This document shows positions 25,075 through 35,263 of a stretch of 64,000 nt of DNA, piece by piece. This DNA is from Bacteroidota bacterium (GTDB taxonomy: Bacteria; Bacteroidota; Bacteroidia; Cytophagales; Cyclobacteriaceae). The position numbers and the translations under genes were made by a program. The notes below the pieces were generated by a model that was not told the DNA's origin, made no database searches, and saw nothing but the letters and a program-made list of their open reading frames with translations. The stretch covers positions 1-64,000 of the forward strand of contig JAFDYX010000019.1 of the NCBI GenBank assembly GCA_018267215.1. Reading direction: 5' to 3'. How positions within the stretch are numbered: position 1 is the first letter of the stretch; each line of letters begins with the position of its first letter.

Positions 25075-25817
25075 TAAAAATTGGGTGAGAGCATATACTT
25101 GCCGTAGAACTCTTCAATGACTGCCACCGCCTCTTCGGGCGTATCTACCACGCTGAATAAATCCATGTCTTCGGGGCTGATCATTTTTTCAGTGATCAAT
25201 GTTTTCTTAAACCAGTCAATCAAACCAGACCAGAATTTTTTGCCGACCATGACAATGGGGAAGCGTCCTATTTTTTTTGTCTGGATCAATGTCAGTGCTT
25301 CCGAGATTTCATCCAGCGTGCCAAACCCACCGGGCATGACAATAAAGCCTTGCGAATATTTTACAAAAATTACTTTGCGCACAAAGAAATAATCGAAGGT
25401 GATGAGTTTGTCGGGGTCAATATAGATGTTGCCCTTTTGTTCGTGCGGTAAAAAAATATTTAAGCCTACCGATTTGCCACCGGCCTTGTGGGCGCCCTTG
25501 TTGCCAGCCTCCATAATGCCCGGACCGCCACCGGTAATCACTCCAAATCCTTGCTGCACGAGCAACTCGGCAATGGTTTCGGCTGTTTTATAATAAGGGT
25601 GAACAGGCTTGGTGCGGGCTGACCCAAAGATGGTAACACAAGGGCCAATTTTAGCCAGCTTCTCAAAACCCTCTACAAACTCACTCATCACTTTAAAGAT
25701 CACCCACGAATTGGCACTTTTTATTTCTGACCAGTCTTTGTCTTTAAATGCTTGCCGGATGCGATGCTCTTCTTCGAGCACATCTTGAATTTTTATTGCT
25801 TTTTCTTTCTTTGCCAT
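25074..25817 (-). CDS. LOG-family (TIGR00730) nucleoside-5'-monophosphate phosphoribohydrolase-like protein
   Basis: I prefer the ATG at 25817 (MAKKEKAIKIQDVLEEEHRI, 247 residues) over an in-frame ATG nine codons earlier. The Rossmann-like protein has VTIFGSARTKP near 59, FGVITGGGPGIMEAGNKGA near 90 and the LOG signature MPGGFGTLDEISEALT near 160. Enzymes of this family free adenine or cytokinin bases from nucleotide monophosphates. It is the first gene of a TAATG-coupled pair with the creatininase-family gene. Confidence 0.86.
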   Translation of the reverse strand: MAKKEKAIKIQDVLEEEHRIRQAFKDKDWSEIKSANSWVIFKVMSEFVEGFEKLAKIGPCVTIFGSARTKPVHPYYKTAETIAELLVQQGFGVITGGGPGIMEAGNKGAHKAGGKSVGLNIFLPHEQKGNIYIDPDKLITFDYFFVRKVIFVKYSQGFIVMPGGFGTLDEISEALTLIQTKKIGRFPIVMVGKKFWSGLIDWFKKTLITEKMISPEDMDLFSVVDTPEEAVAVIEEFYGKYMLSPNF

Positions 25818-25888
25818 AGATGTTTTTATTCCGTTGATTTTCATATTACGGTTTGAAATTAAGGAAAGGAATTGAATTGGTGTAACCC

Positions 25889-26794
25889 TTAGTGGCGCAA
25901 CAGTGCTTGTAGAGCATCGTGCAACTTGAGATATTGAAAAACAAAACCTTCGTTTTTTATTTTCTCGGATGAAATTTTGCTGCCCTTCAGCACGAGGCCG
26001 GCCATTTCACCCAACACTATCTTTAAAACAAATGCAGGAACTGATGGAAGCCATAACGGCTTTCGTAAAACAGCAGCGATGGCTTTAGTCATGTCAGCAT
26101 TGGTGCACCAGTCGGTTACCCCATTGTAAACGCCATACATTTTTTCATCGTTAACGGCTCGAATAAAAATACGGCAAAGATCATCCACGTGTATCCACGA
26201 CACATATTGATTACCTCTGCCCAAGGGCGCACCTATGCCAAGTTTGATGGGCGTTGCCATCTTGGGCAATGCTCCGCCTTTTTCACTGAGCACCATACCG
26301 ATGCGGATTTTAACAACACGGATATTCAGCAACTGAAATTGATCAGCTTCCTGCTCCCACTGCCGCACTACTTCGGCCAAAAAATCTTTTCCGGAACTAT
26401 CGGCCTCCGTGAAAACCTGGTCTTCATTACCAAATCCATAATACCCGATGGCCGAAGCACAGATTACCGTTTTCACCGTATGCGGTTGCTGCTGCAAAGC
26501 CTTTGCCAACAGACGGGTAGAGCGCACGCGGCTATCGAGGATTTCTTGTTTTCGTTTCTTGCTCCATCTTTTGTCGGCAATGCCTGTTCCTGCCAAATGA
26601 ATAATAATGCCGGTATTTCTTATTGCTTCCGGATCGAGGATATCGGTTTGCGGATTCCAATGGTAAGATTGCCCTTGTGTCTTTTTTAGGGAATAACTTA
26701 AATGAATAATCTCATGGCCTTCTTTCCGCAAAAGCGCTGTCAACCGTGTGCCAATAAGCCCGCTTGCCCCTGTGATTAAAATTTTTTTTGACAT
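25889..26794 (-). CDS. TIGR01777-family epimerase/oxidoreductase (extended SDR)
   Basis: The ATG at 26794 gives MSKKILITGASGLIGTRLTA and 301 residues. The N-terminal GASGLIG nucleotide loop, IIHLAGTGIADKRWSKKRKQ (near 67) and ICASAIGYYG (near 112) are features of the TIGR01777 family. So are IRIGMVLSEKGGALPKM (near 164) and the DUF1731-like C-terminus (LPSVPAFVLKIVLGEMAGLV). The typical YxxxK is not obvious, as in other family members. Substrate unknown. Its start faces a divergent gene 30 bases away. Confidence 0.85.
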   Translation of the reverse strand: MSKKILITGASGLIGTRLTALLRKEGHEIIHLSYSLKKTQGQSYHWNPQTDILDPEAIRNTGIIIHLAGTGIADKRWSKKRKQEILDSRVRSTRLLAKALQQQPHTVKTVICASAIGYYGFGNEDQVFTEADSSGKDFLAEVVRQWEQEADQFQLLNIRVVKIRIGMVLSEKGGALPKMATPIKLGIGAPLGRGNQYVSWIHVDDLCRIFIRAVNDEKMYGVYNGVTDWCTNADMTKAIAAVLRKPLWLPSVPAFVLKIVLGEMAGLVLKGSKISSEKIKNEGFVFQYLKLHDALQALLRH

Positions 26795-26800
26795 TATGAA

Positions 26801-26808
26801 TAGCTTTG
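26801..26808 (+). promoter_or_regulatory. Possible -7 box for the coiled-coil secreted protein gene
   Basis: TAGCTTTG fits TAnnTTTG and lies 16 bases before the ATG at 26825, within the 30-base gap between divergent genes. A TTTG at 26787-26790 is too close to be the matching -33 box. Confidence 0.35.
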
Positions 26809-26824
26809 ACCAAATTAACACCCG

Positions 26825-27523
26825 ATGAGCAATAAGTTTTATGTTTTGTTACTTTTTGTTGGGCTCGGCCAGGGGCTGGGGGCACAAACCGTAACCGCGA
26901 AAAAGCAAAGCGAAAAAGTAAAAGGAGAAACCACCGATGGCTTTGCTGTTGAGTTAGAAGGAAAACAAGAAGCTGTCAATGCCCAGTGGAGTAAATTTTT
27001 AAAAGAGATAGGCCGCGTAAAATTATTTTCATCCGAGCCAGTGGTTATTACTGAACCGAACTTCAACGGCACGGTATATCCTAAAGGAGTAATCTATGCC
27101 CATATTTTTGAAAGCGGCAAGCAAACCCGCGTTTGGCTGGGCACATTAAAAAAAGACTGGGAAGAAAAAGAATTGGAATATGCCAACAAGCAGTTGGAGA
27201 AGCTGGTTTATCGCTTTGGTGTTCAGTACAACCGGAGTGTGGTGCAAACACAGATAGACGAATCCATCCAGGCAGCACAAGCAGTGGAAAAGCAACAACA
27301 ACGATTGGTAAATCAAAACAAAGAGTTAGCCATTCAGCTAAGTAACAATGAGCAAGAGAAGATACAACTGCAAAAATCTGTTGATGCCAACAAGCTGGAA
27401 AACGAGAGCCTGAAAATAAAAATAGATAAAAACAAAAAGGCTCAAGACTCGCTGAAGAACGCTGTCATCCAGATAAAAAAAGCGGGCGAACTGCACCGCG
27501 AACGGTTAAGGAAAATTAACTGA
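26825..27523 (+). CDS. Secreted coiled-coil protein of unknown function
   Basis: This 232-residue protein has a signal peptide ending GLGAQ. A globular part (about 25-125) includes WSKFLKEIGRVKLFSSEPVV and an aromatic strand-turn region. From about 140 to the end it is a long charged coiled coil (VEKQQQRLVNQNKELAIQLS, then NKLENESLKIKIDKNKKAQD). No family recognised. It probably sits in the periplasm or at a membrane surface. Its last 8 bases overlap the convergent methyltransferase gene. Confidence 0.6.
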   Translation: MSNKFYVLLLFVGLGQGLGAQTVTAKKQSEKVKGETTDGFAVELEGKQEAVNAQWSKFLKEIGRVKLFSSEPVVITEPNFNGTVYPKGVIYAHIFESGKQTRVWLGTLKKDWEEKELEYANKQLEKLVYRFGVQYNRSVVQTQIDESIQAAQAVEKQQQRLVNQNKELAIQLSNNEQEKIQLQKSVDANKLENESLKIKIDKNKKAQDSLKNAVIQIKKAGELHRERLRKIN

Positions 27524-28133
27524 CAGTTCGTTTAAAACTGCAGAACAAAAAATTTTGTAACGTGTGAAAAGGAGTCTCATGATCTTCCGTGAGACATTTG
27601 ATTTTTTCAAATCCATTATCGAGTTCCTTTGTCAGCGTGGCTTCGGTGTATTGGCGGATGTTGAGCCCACTGCATTGAGTAGGGCCGCGATCGCTGAAGG
27701 TGCCGATAGTTACAAAACCACCCGGCTTCACTGCTTGCCGGGCAGTGGCCATATACTTTTCGATTTGCACAGTTGTTGTCAGAAAATGAAAGGTAGCACG
27801 GTCGTGCCAAAATTGATAAAATGTAGTAGGGTGAAATGAGGTAATGTCGCTTACGATCCAGTTTACATAGTTGGCTTTTACACCCAGTCTTTTTTTGGCG
27901 CGAGTGAGTGCCTCTTCACTGATGTCGAGTACGGAGATGTTTTTAAACCCTTCTTCCAACAGAAAATCTACCAGCTTGCTGTCGCCCCCGCCAATATCTA
28001 TGATGGCAGCTTCTTTGGGCAGAGTTGCCGCATGGATAAATTCCAACGAAGTTTTGGGCAGGGCTTGAGTCCAACTCACTTCATGCGCTTGTTTGGTGGC
28101 GTAGATATTGTTCCAGTGCTGAAGGCTTTCCAT
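27516..28133 (-). CDS. Class I SAM-dependent methyltransferase
   Basis: This 205-residue protein starts MESLQHWNNIYATKQAHEVS and W, the usual opening of this subfamily. Motif I is AAIIDIGGGDSKLVDFLLEE (near 43; GGGDS in place of GxGxG). Motif II is the acidic end of ISVLDISEEALTRAKKRL. It also has NWIVSDIT and VKPGGFVTIGTFSDRGP (near 135). The substrate is not evident; members of this group are often annotated as thiopurine- or tellurite-type methyltransferases without proof. Ends overlap with the convergent gene. Confidence 0.82.
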   Translation of the reverse strand: MESLQHWNNIYATKQAHEVSWTQALPKTSLEFIHAATLPKEAAIIDIGGGDSKLVDFLLEEGFKNISVLDISEEALTRAKKRLGVKANYVNWIVSDITSFHPTTFYQFWHDRATFHFLTTTVQIEKYMATARQAVKPGGFVTIGTFSDRGPTQCSGLNIRQYTEATLTKELDNGFEKIKCLTEDHETPFHTLQNFLFCSFKRTVS

Positions 28134-28199
28134 ATGAATATAAGTGTAAATGTTGGTAAAACTTTCAGAGAAGATAAGCCAAAGTATTTCAAGTAGAAA

Positions 28200-28246
28200 T
28201 AGCTTTGTTCCTATTTTAATTTTTATTTAATTTTATTTTAATTTTT
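28200..28246 (+). promoter_or_regulatory. Possible promoter of the T9SS-cargo/caspase operon
   Basis: TAGCTTTG at 28200-28207 fits the -7 consensus TAnnTTTG. It is followed by an extremely T-rich leader in which TATTTTAATTTTT occurs twice (28212-28224 and 28234-28246). No good -33 TTTG is seen. The operon's first ATG is at 28265. Confidence 0.35.
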
Positions 28247-28264
28247 TCACATAAACATACATGT

Positions 28265-29005
28265 ATGAGAATACAACCTATTTTGATGTTTTTACTTGTA
28301 CCGGTATTGTGTTTCAGCCAATCTGTTATCATTAAAAACGTTGAATTAGCCGGAGACAATGTCATTGTCAACTATGATTTGGAGCATTCTAACCCCGCCT
28401 CCGAGTTTTTGTTAAACCTTTATGCCTCCAATGATAATTTTTCCGCTCCGCTGAAAAAGGTAACAGGCGATGTAGGGCAGGAGATTAAAGCCGGAACCAA
28501 TAAAAAAATGATTTGGGCCATTCGTGATGAGTGGGGAAACTATAAAGGCAAAGTGGCTTTAGAAATCAGAGGGAAGGTATTTGTGCCTTTCATCAAATTA
28601 CAAAATTTTATAACCGCAGCCGCCAAGTACAAGCGGGGAAAAAACTATGACCTATTGTGGAGGGCAGGGAACAGCGACCCCATCAATATTGAATTGTACA
28701 AGGGCAACACCCGGATTCAAGGCAGTATGCAGCAGCCCAATAACGGGGCTTTTACATTATTTATTCCCGTCAATGCCAAATCAGATGATGATTATCGGCT
28801 GAAGATTTCAGACTCGCGCAATGCCGAAGAAATTCTTTATACACCTTATTTTAAAGTGGTTCCCAAAGTTCCCTTTTTGGTAAAGGCAATTATCCCATTA
28901 ACCATTGGAGGCGGGGCGGTGATATTGCTGGGTGGAGGTAAAAAAGAATCAAGCCCTGGAGGATCGACTACTAATGATCTGCCCCTGCCCGGTTTCCCTA
29001 AATAA
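28265..29005 (+). CDS. Exported membrane-anchored beta-sandwich protein
   Basis: This 246-residue protein has a signal peptide ending PVLCFSQ. The N-terminal half has VELAGDNVIVNYDLEHSNPA followed by I-AGTNKKMIWAIRDEWGN, a pattern I know from Ig-like domains that precede formylglycine-generating-enzyme-like domains in Bacteroidota. The domain is followed by a second sandwich (YDLLWRAGNSDPINIELYKG). One membrane segment (about 204-224, AIIPLTIGGGAVILLGGG) and a Ser/Gly/Pro tail close the protein. It is 8 bases upstream of the giant T9SS gene, so it is likely its operon partner and perhaps an anchor. Confidence 0.65.
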   Translation: MRIQPILMFLLVPVLCFSQSVIIKNVELAGDNVIVNYDLEHSNPASEFLLNLYASNDNFSAPLKKVTGDVGQEIKAGTNKKMIWAIRDEWGNYKGKVALEIRGKVFVPFIKLQNFITAAAKYKRGKNYDLLWRAGNSDPINIELYKGNTRIQGSMQQPNNGAFTLFIPVNAKSDDDYRLKISDSRNAEEILYTPYFKVVPKVPFLVKAIIPLTIGGGAVILLGGGKKESSPGGSTTNDLPLPGFPK

Positions 29006-29013
29006 AAATATAT

Positions 29014-32000
29014 ATGAACATGAAGCAATATTATCTGCTTAGTATTTTGGTTTTTTTTATTGCAGTAAAACCGAAAGCGCAAACATCTAACTGGGCGTGG
29101 ACTGCGACCAATGGCCCTTATGGGGCTAACGTACGTGCAATAACATTAACATCGGGCAATGTTTTTTTTGCAGCCACTGATGGAGGAGTATTTAGCTCCA
29201 GCGATGGCACAAACTGGGGTCGCTCCACGGTTAATTCAAACGCTAATTTTAATACCTACTTTGTAGATGTAAGAACTTCACCTTTAGGTACACTTTATGC
29301 CTTGCAAGCGAGTTATCAAGCAGGGCAGAGGGGATTATATTCATCGAGTGACGGCATCTCGTGGACATTACTTACCAGCAATAATTTGCCTAGTAATGGA
29401 TTACAAAAAATTAGAATTGCCCCCAATGGTACAATTTACATTATGGCACAAGCCTCTGCTCAACTTTACCGATCAACTGATAATGGAGCAAATTTTTCAG
29501 TTTTACCAGTAACGTTTTCGAGCAATATTACCGAGATAGCAGTAGATGGAAATAATAAATTAATTGTAAGCACTGTATCTAATGCTGTTCAGGTATCAAC
29601 CAATAATGGAGTCAGTTTTAATTCCATTGGATCAGGGATAAGTGCCACATCATCTATTACATCCATTGCCATTGATGGAAGCAACAACCTCTATGTGCTG
29701 GCGAGTGACGCCCCCTATCGTTCGACTAACAGTGGGAGTTCCTGGTCTTCCATTAAAGGGAGTATTCCAGACGGTTTCTTTAGCGGGATTATTTCTACGG
29801 ATGCCACAGGGGATCTATACATCGTTAATCAAAACACAAGCAAAATATATTCTACAACAAACCCAACAGTTGCCTCGCCCACCTGGTCAGCTGGAACAAG
29901 CTATGCTACCTCTAACCCCAACCACTTAAACTGTTCGTATTTTCAGTCACTCAATTCATGGTATGTTGGGAAAAATGGAACCGGCATAGACAAATCAATT
30001 GATGGAGGTAATACATGGTCTCCCAATTCCAACGGCATGAAGGGATTGACTCAATCAAAATTGTTTATATCCTCTACGGATAGGCTGTTCCATACTTTTC
30101 AAGGTATGGGATATAATCTATCTATTGATGGAGGAAACACGTGGAACTTAATAACAAGCGGAAACGCAAACACTAATTTGGTGGGATTTGCTCAACTCAA
30201 TGATGGCTCTATATTAGGTTATGGTTATGGAAATATGATCCGTTCAACTAATGGTGGTAATTCTTGGACGGTTCAAAGTTTAACATCAACATACAATCTT
30301 TATACTGCCGATGGCATAAAGCTTTATTACTATACTTATTCCGGTTCAATCTATTTAAGTACAAATCAAGGAGTAACTTGGGCTTTGCAAACCATTACAG
30401 GCCTTCCGGCCGGTAACATCAATTCGTTAGTAGTTGATAAAATTGGAAATATATATATAGGCTACTATAATAGTGTTTCAACTGCATGGGAGTTGTGGAA
30501 AATCAACAACGGCTCATTGGCTGCCAATAAACTCAGCACTTACCCGGGAACTTATGTTTACACACTGAATGTAACCGCTACAAATGCAGTGTATGCAAAT
30601 GATTTTTCTGCCAACTTATACAAATCTACAGACGGAGGCACAACTTGGTCTGCAATTACATTGCCAAACGCAAGTGTGGTATCAGCTTATTTTTATGATG
30701 ACAACAATATATACATACAATCCAATTCAGCTGGTGTGTTCAGCACATTTAATGGAGGATCCTCTTGGCAAAGCAGACCGCTGTTTGATCAGCCTATAGC
30801 TAAAATATTGGATTTAAAATTTGCTTCTGACCAATCCATCTATGTAGCTACGAATTATTCAGTAGTTCAAAAAAGCTCAACACCCGTTATCCTCCCTCCA
30901 GCCCCGAGTGGACTTTCTCTATTATCTAAATCTGTTCAATCAGTTGATCTGAAAATGACGTATTCAGCAACCAATAACGCAACAGATATTTATGTGCAAT
31001 GGTCGGTGGGGAACAACTTAGGTTATAGCACATCCAACCAAGCTAATTTTGGATTTCAACCTAACTCACCGCAAAATTTAGCTCTTTATTATGGCGCTCC
31101 TGCTGACTCTGTGGTTACTTATTACTATCGCGCTTATGCGGTAAATGCTGCAGGCACGTCAGCATACAGCAATGAAATATCCGGAAAAGGCTTGATCGGC
31201 AACCGTACCAGCACGATACCTGACAACCGGAGTTGGACAGCCGTAGTAACGGCCGACCCCGGCAGCACAGCCTCGGGGCCGGGGCCGTTTACCTCCTCTA
31301 CTGTTTCTATTGTAAAAATTCCTAATACGATTAATCAGTTTACTGTTTCTAATTGCGATCAGGGCATTGTGCCGCCTGTAGTTCACACAGCTTCCGGAGC
31401 AGCCAATATTACAGAAACGCAAGGTATAAGTTATTTTCAGGGAAACCCAACTACTGGAAATGACCAAGCCAACGGAAACGGAACATGGAACAGTGGAACC
31501 AAGACACTCACGCTAAAATGGCAGGCAGATCCCAATTTCTTAAGTTTGTTTCAGGGCACTACTACCCTTACGTTAAATGCAACGGATCCTGCACCTACTC
31601 CTGGAATGATCAATGCTTATGCCTATTCCTCCACTCAGTCTCTCTTGTTATGGGCTTCAGTTCCTTTTGCAATTCAGTATGTTATTGAAAGATCTACTAC
31701 TAGTGGTATCTTTAGCGGGCCGCCTATAGCCACGGTTAATTACCCGATCACACAATATGTTGATAATGGCCTCGTGGGGGGAACAACCTATTATTATAGG
31801 ATTACACCCAAAAATGCTACCGGTAGTGCTGCTCCATCGGCTCAGTCATCCGTATTGATTCCATCTTCTACACTATTTACTCCGGTACAAAATGGGATTG
31901 CGTTAAGTACTGATTTGCAACAAGGTATCTCATGGGCTGACTTAGATGGGGATGGTGATGAAGATTATATATCGCCTTCATTTACTAATGCAGCAGGACA

Positions 32001-35000
32001 AAGTGCCGTACCCGTCTTTTATGAAAATGTAGGGAGCGGACAGTTTAACAGAAGGACAATTGCTGTTCTTCAAAATGAAAACATTGCCACCTACCGGGGC
32101 GCTTACATAGCAGATGTGAACAACGATGGCAAATTGGATGTTTATCTGGCTAGATCATCTTCTCCCGGCTATGCAGATTTATTATTGGTCAATACCGGAA
32201 ATTGGAATTTCACAAAAACCTCAATCTCAGCTACGGCATTAGCAAATGCCTTTAGGGGGGCATCTTTTGCTGATTACAACAAAGACGGATTAGTTGATCT
32301 TTTTACAAGTCAGCAGACACCAACTCAAATGCAATTGTCCTCTCTATTATTAGCCAACGGATCAGTAGGCTCAACCATTAACTTTAATACAGTAAGCAAC
32401 GCAGGAACTGTCACTACAGATCAGGCTCTTGGGGTTACTGTTTCTTGGGCTGATTATAACAATGATGGGTGGCAAGACATTTTGGTTCTTTCCAGAAATA
32501 CGGCCGCATCTAACATACCTAACCGGCTATATAAGAACAATGCAGATGGCACGTTTACTCGTGTGACAGGTACTATTTTTGATACTGACATTTTTCTTCA
32601 GTCAAGAACAGCCAGTTGGGGGGATATTAACAACGATGGTTATTTAGATCTGTATATCGGTTCTCAAGTGGGTAGTGTTCCAGATCGCTTGTATAAAAAT
32701 AACGGGAACGGCACATTTACATCTCTTACAGCCAGTGCAGTGGCAGAATCAGGTACAACAACTTTCGGCAGTGCGTTTGGGGATATTGACAACGATGGCG
32801 ATTTGGATTTAATAGCCATCAACGCTAATGGTAATTCTATTTTCCTCAACGATGGTACCGGTAATTTTACAAAGGTGCCAACAGGGCAAGAACTGCTTAC
32901 TATACCATTGGTACCCAATATCGGTGGGTCTTTTGTAGATTACGATCAAGACGGGTTTTTAGATATTTCAACAGGGCGCAGTACAAATGTTATTCCTCCT
33001 TACATTTTTAGAAATACCCAGACTGCTTCCCCTTCTCGTAACTGGGTTGAAGTAAAACTGAAAGGGAATATATCTAATGCGGCAGCTATTGGTGCGCGCA
33101 TTACAGTTACGACAACCACTCCAGCGAGAACACAAATACGCGAAGTAACTTCCTGCACCGGTTATGGTAGCATGAGCAGTTTAATCCAGCATTTTGGTAT
33201 CGGCTCGGCTTCCTCCATCAGCCAAATTCAGGTGAAGTGGCCCAATGGAGGCGTGCAAACACTTGCGAACCCGGGCATTAACCAAATCATCACTATTCCT
33301 GAGATATTAACAGGGCCAACGTTTAGTAATTTATCTCCAGCCAATGGGGCAACGGGCATAGCCACCAATACGCCATTGTCGTTTACGTTAAGTTCTCAAG
33401 CTTCTCCCGTGACGGGCAAGAATGTTAACGTTTACCTTACTACCAATACCAGTACACCTGTGTTTTCCATTCCTGTAACAAATGGCTCAATGTCTGGTAA
33501 TACTTTCACTTTCACTTTGCCAGCAGCATTGAATGCCACAGTAAGTTATTCGGTATCTATTGATGCAGGCGCTTTTGCAGATATTTATAATAATCAAACA
33601 TTGGCGCTTCCCACATCCAGTTGGCAATTCACCACGATTGATAATACACCACCTGTTATTACATTCACACCGGTACCAGCGCTTTCCAAGGCAAGTTTGG
33701 CCACGTCTTCATTTACCCTGACGGCTACGGATAATGTATCGGTAGCCTCGGTCGTGATGAGCTATCGTAAAATAACAGCTACACAATACCAAACACTTAC
33801 CGGCACAGCCGGTACCTCCAATACTTATTCATTTCCTCTTCAGGCTTCTATGTTTGACGATATGGGACTGGAGTATTTTTTTACAGCTAAAGACCCCTCC
33901 AACAATGTTGCTACGAGCCCTGCATCGGGCACATATACGACACAGCTTACTTTTGATGGTTCGGCCGCTGCGATAGTCGCTGTAGCCGCAGGTTCGCAAA
34001 TATCAGATTACATAATTGTCTCTGTCCCGTTAAATTTATCTTCTTATGGGATAGCAAATATATTTAGCTCATTTGGGCCAGCAGATATTACCAAATGGCG
34101 TTTGTTAAGTTACAAAGACAATCCGCAAGCCTGGCTTCAGTACCCCAGTGATTTCTCAAGCGTAGCACGCGGGGCGGGCTACTTTGTCATCAGCCGGACA
34201 GGACAGAACTTAGCATTTCAGGGAGCCACTTCTCCTAATTATAACCAGGGGAATTTATTCCAAATGAATTTGTCTGCCGGTTATAACTTAATCGGAAACC
34301 CCTATACTACGGTGATTGATTGGGAGAACACCCGTGCGGGGCAAACGGGAGTAGGTGCTGTTAAACTTTTTCAAAACGGAAATTATGTGGACAACACATC
34401 CCCCGGAGGGAGCAGTGTGATTCAGCCCTATTCCGGTGGGTTTGTTTATTCACAAAACGCAGTAACCATCCCCGTAAAATTTAAACTAACAACAACCGGC
34501 ACAGTCAAGAATGGGGGTGACTATTCAGCTAGGTCAGGATCGGACTGGATTGTACCCATCCGGATGACGCAAGGAAACCGTCAATTTAATTTTGGGGGAG
34601 TTGGTATGGCCACTAATGCCAGCTTTTCATACGATGGCAACGATGACTTGGCTCCGCCCGCCCCCGATGGTTTGTTTGAAATGAGTTTCTCCCACCCCGA
34701 ACATTTCATGAAAAAATTTTCTAGAGATGTGGTACCGCCTCTGGAAGGATATACGTGGCCATTTACAGTAGAGGCAGATGCAACAGGTACCGCCACTATG
34801 ACTTGGGATAACACTGCGGTAAGCAATACCTTGTTTTTGTTGGATGTGGCCAAGCAATATCCGATCAATATGTCTTCTCAAAATTCTTACTCGTTTGATC
34901 CGAGCCAATCAAAACAATTCAAAATTTATTATGGGACAGACGTAGAGAAGTTAAAACCTCAAATGGCTTTCTTGGGGCAGGCGTACCCTAACCCGGTCGA

Positions 35001-35244
35001 GAAGGCGACCACCATTCCGTTTAGTTTACCCGAAGGAGCTAATAATTTTTCTGTTGCTATTGAAGTGTTCGATATGATGGGTAAGCAAATAGCCACGCTA
35101 GTCAATGAGCCTTTGGCGAACGGGTTTTACACAACTACATGGAACGTAGAGGCGGCATCGGGTGGCCTTTATATATGTCGCATGACAGTTAGCGGCAATG
35201 GCCAGCAACAGATGATAGCTCAAAAGATTATAGTAAGTAAGTAA
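29014..35244 (+). CDS. Giant multidomain surface protein with T9SS type A sorting domain
   Basis: The 2076-residue protein has a signal peptide (about 1-23). Residues about 25-620 are BNR/Ycf48-like propeller repeats (for example STDGGTTWSAI, SIDGGNTWSP). FN3-like modules lie at about 630-725 and 860-950 around a beta domain. At about 955-1335 are FG-GAP/VCBS repeats with calcium-type loops (DLDGDGDEDY, DVNNDGKLDVY, DINNDGYLDLY, DIDNDGDLDL). An ASPIC/UnbV domain follows (about 1340-1430), then Ig-like domains (about 1432-1640), an uncharacterised region, and a type A sorting domain from about 1984 (AYPNPVEKATTIPF, then GGLYICRMTVSG). It should cross the outer membrane through the type IX system. 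No catalytic site seen. Confidence 0.85.
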   Translation: MNMKQYYLLSILVFFIAVKPKAQTSNWAWTATNGPYGANVRAITLTSGNVFFAATDGGVFSSSDGTNWGRSTVNSNANFNTYFVDVRTSPLGTLYALQASYQAGQRGLYSSSDGISWTLLTSNNLPSNGLQKIRIAPNGTIYIMAQASAQLYRSTDNGANFSVLPVTFSSNITEIAVDGNNKLIVSTVSNAVQVSTNNGVSFNSIGSGISATSSITSIAIDGSNNLYVLASDAPYRSTNSGSSWSSIKGSIPDGFFSGIISTDATGDLYIVNQNTSKIYSTTNPTVASPTWSAGTSYATSNPNHLNCSYFQSLNSWYVGKNGTGIDKSIDGGNTWSPNSNGMKGLTQSKLFISSTDRLFHTFQGMGYNLSIDGGNTWNLITSGNANTNLVGFAQLNDGSILGYGYGNMIRSTNGGNSWTVQSLTSTYNLYTADGIKLYYYTYSGSIYLSTNQGVTWALQTITGLPAGNINSLVVDKIGNIYIGYYNSVSTAWELWKINNGSLAANKLSTYPGTYVYTLNVTATNAVYANDFSANLYKSTDGGTTWSAITLPNASVVSAYFYDDNNIYIQSNSAGVFSTFNGGSSWQSRPLFDQPIAKILDLKFASDQSIYVATNYSVVQKSSTPVILPPAPSGLSLLSKSVQSVDLKMTYSATNNATDIYVQWSVGNNLGYSTSNQANFGFQPNSPQNLALYYGAPADSVVTYYYRAYAVNAAGTSAYSNEISGKGLIGNRTSTIPDNRSWTAVVTADPGSTASGPGPFTSSTVSIVKIPNTINQFTVSNCDQGIVPPVVHTASGAANITETQGISYFQGNPTTGNDQANGNGTWNSGTKTLTLKWQADPNFLSLFQGTTTLTLNATDPAPTPGMINAYAYSSTQSLLLWASVPFAIQYVIERSTTSGIFSGPPIATVNYPITQYVDNGLVGGTTYYYRITPKNATGSAAPSAQSSVLIPSSTLFTPVQNGIALSTDLQQGISWADLDGDGDEDYISPSFTNAAGQSAVPVFYENVGSGQFNRRTIAVLQNENIATYRGAYIADVNNDGKLDVYLARSSSPGYADLLLVNTGNWNFTKTSISATALANAFRGASFADYNKDGLVDLFTSQQTPTQMQLSSLLLANGSVGSTINFNTVSNAGTVTTDQALGVTVSWADYNNDGWQDILVLSRNTAASNIPNRLYKNNADGTFTRVTGTIFDTDIFLQSRTASWGDINNDGYLDLYIGSQVGSVPDRLYKNNGNGTFTSLTASAVAESGTTTFGSAFGDIDNDGDLDLIAINANGNSIFLNDGTGNFTKVPTGQELLTIPLVPNIGGSFVDYDQDGFLDISTGRSTNVIPPYIFRNTQTASPSRNWVEVKLKGNISNAAAIGARITVTTTTPARTQIREVTSCTGYGSMSSLIQHFGIGSASSISQIQVKWPNGGVQTLANPGINQIITIPEILTGPTFSNLSPANGATGIATNTPLSFTLSSQASPVTGKNVNVYLTTNTSTPVFSIPVTNGSMSGNTFTFTLPAALNATVSYSVSIDAGAFADIYNNQTLALPTSSWQFTTIDNTPPVITFTPVPALSKASLATSSFTLTATDNVSVASVVMSYRKITATQYQTLTGTAGTSNTYSFPLQASMFDDMGLEYFFTAKDPSNNVATSPASGTYTTQLTFDGSAAAIVAVAAGSQISDYIIVSVPLNLSSYGIANIFSSFGPADITKWRLLSYKDNPQAWLQYPSDFSSVARGAGYFVISRTGQNLAFQGATSPNYNQGNLFQMNLSAGYNLIGNPYTTVIDWENTRAGQTGVGAVKLFQNGNYVDNTSPGGSSVIQPYSGGFVYSQNAVTIPVKFKLTTTGTVKNGGDYSARSGSDWIVPIRMTQGNRQFNFGGVGMATNASFSYDGNDDLAPPAPDGLFEMSFSHPEHFMKKFSRDVVPPLEGYTWPFTVEADATGTATMTWDNTAVSNTLFLLDVAKQYPINMSSQNSYSFDPSQSKQFKIYYGTDVEKLKPQMAFLGQAYPNPVEKATTIPFSLPEGANNFSVAIEVFDMMGKQIATLVNEPLANGFYTTTWNVEAASGGLYICRMTVSGNGQQQMIAQKIIVSK

Positions 35245-35263
35245 CACACACAACATTCATTTT

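Noticed and set aside
31159..31467. Minus-strand frame inside the giant T9SS gene
   Set aside because: The composition is that of a shadow frame, and the plus strand is continuously coding.
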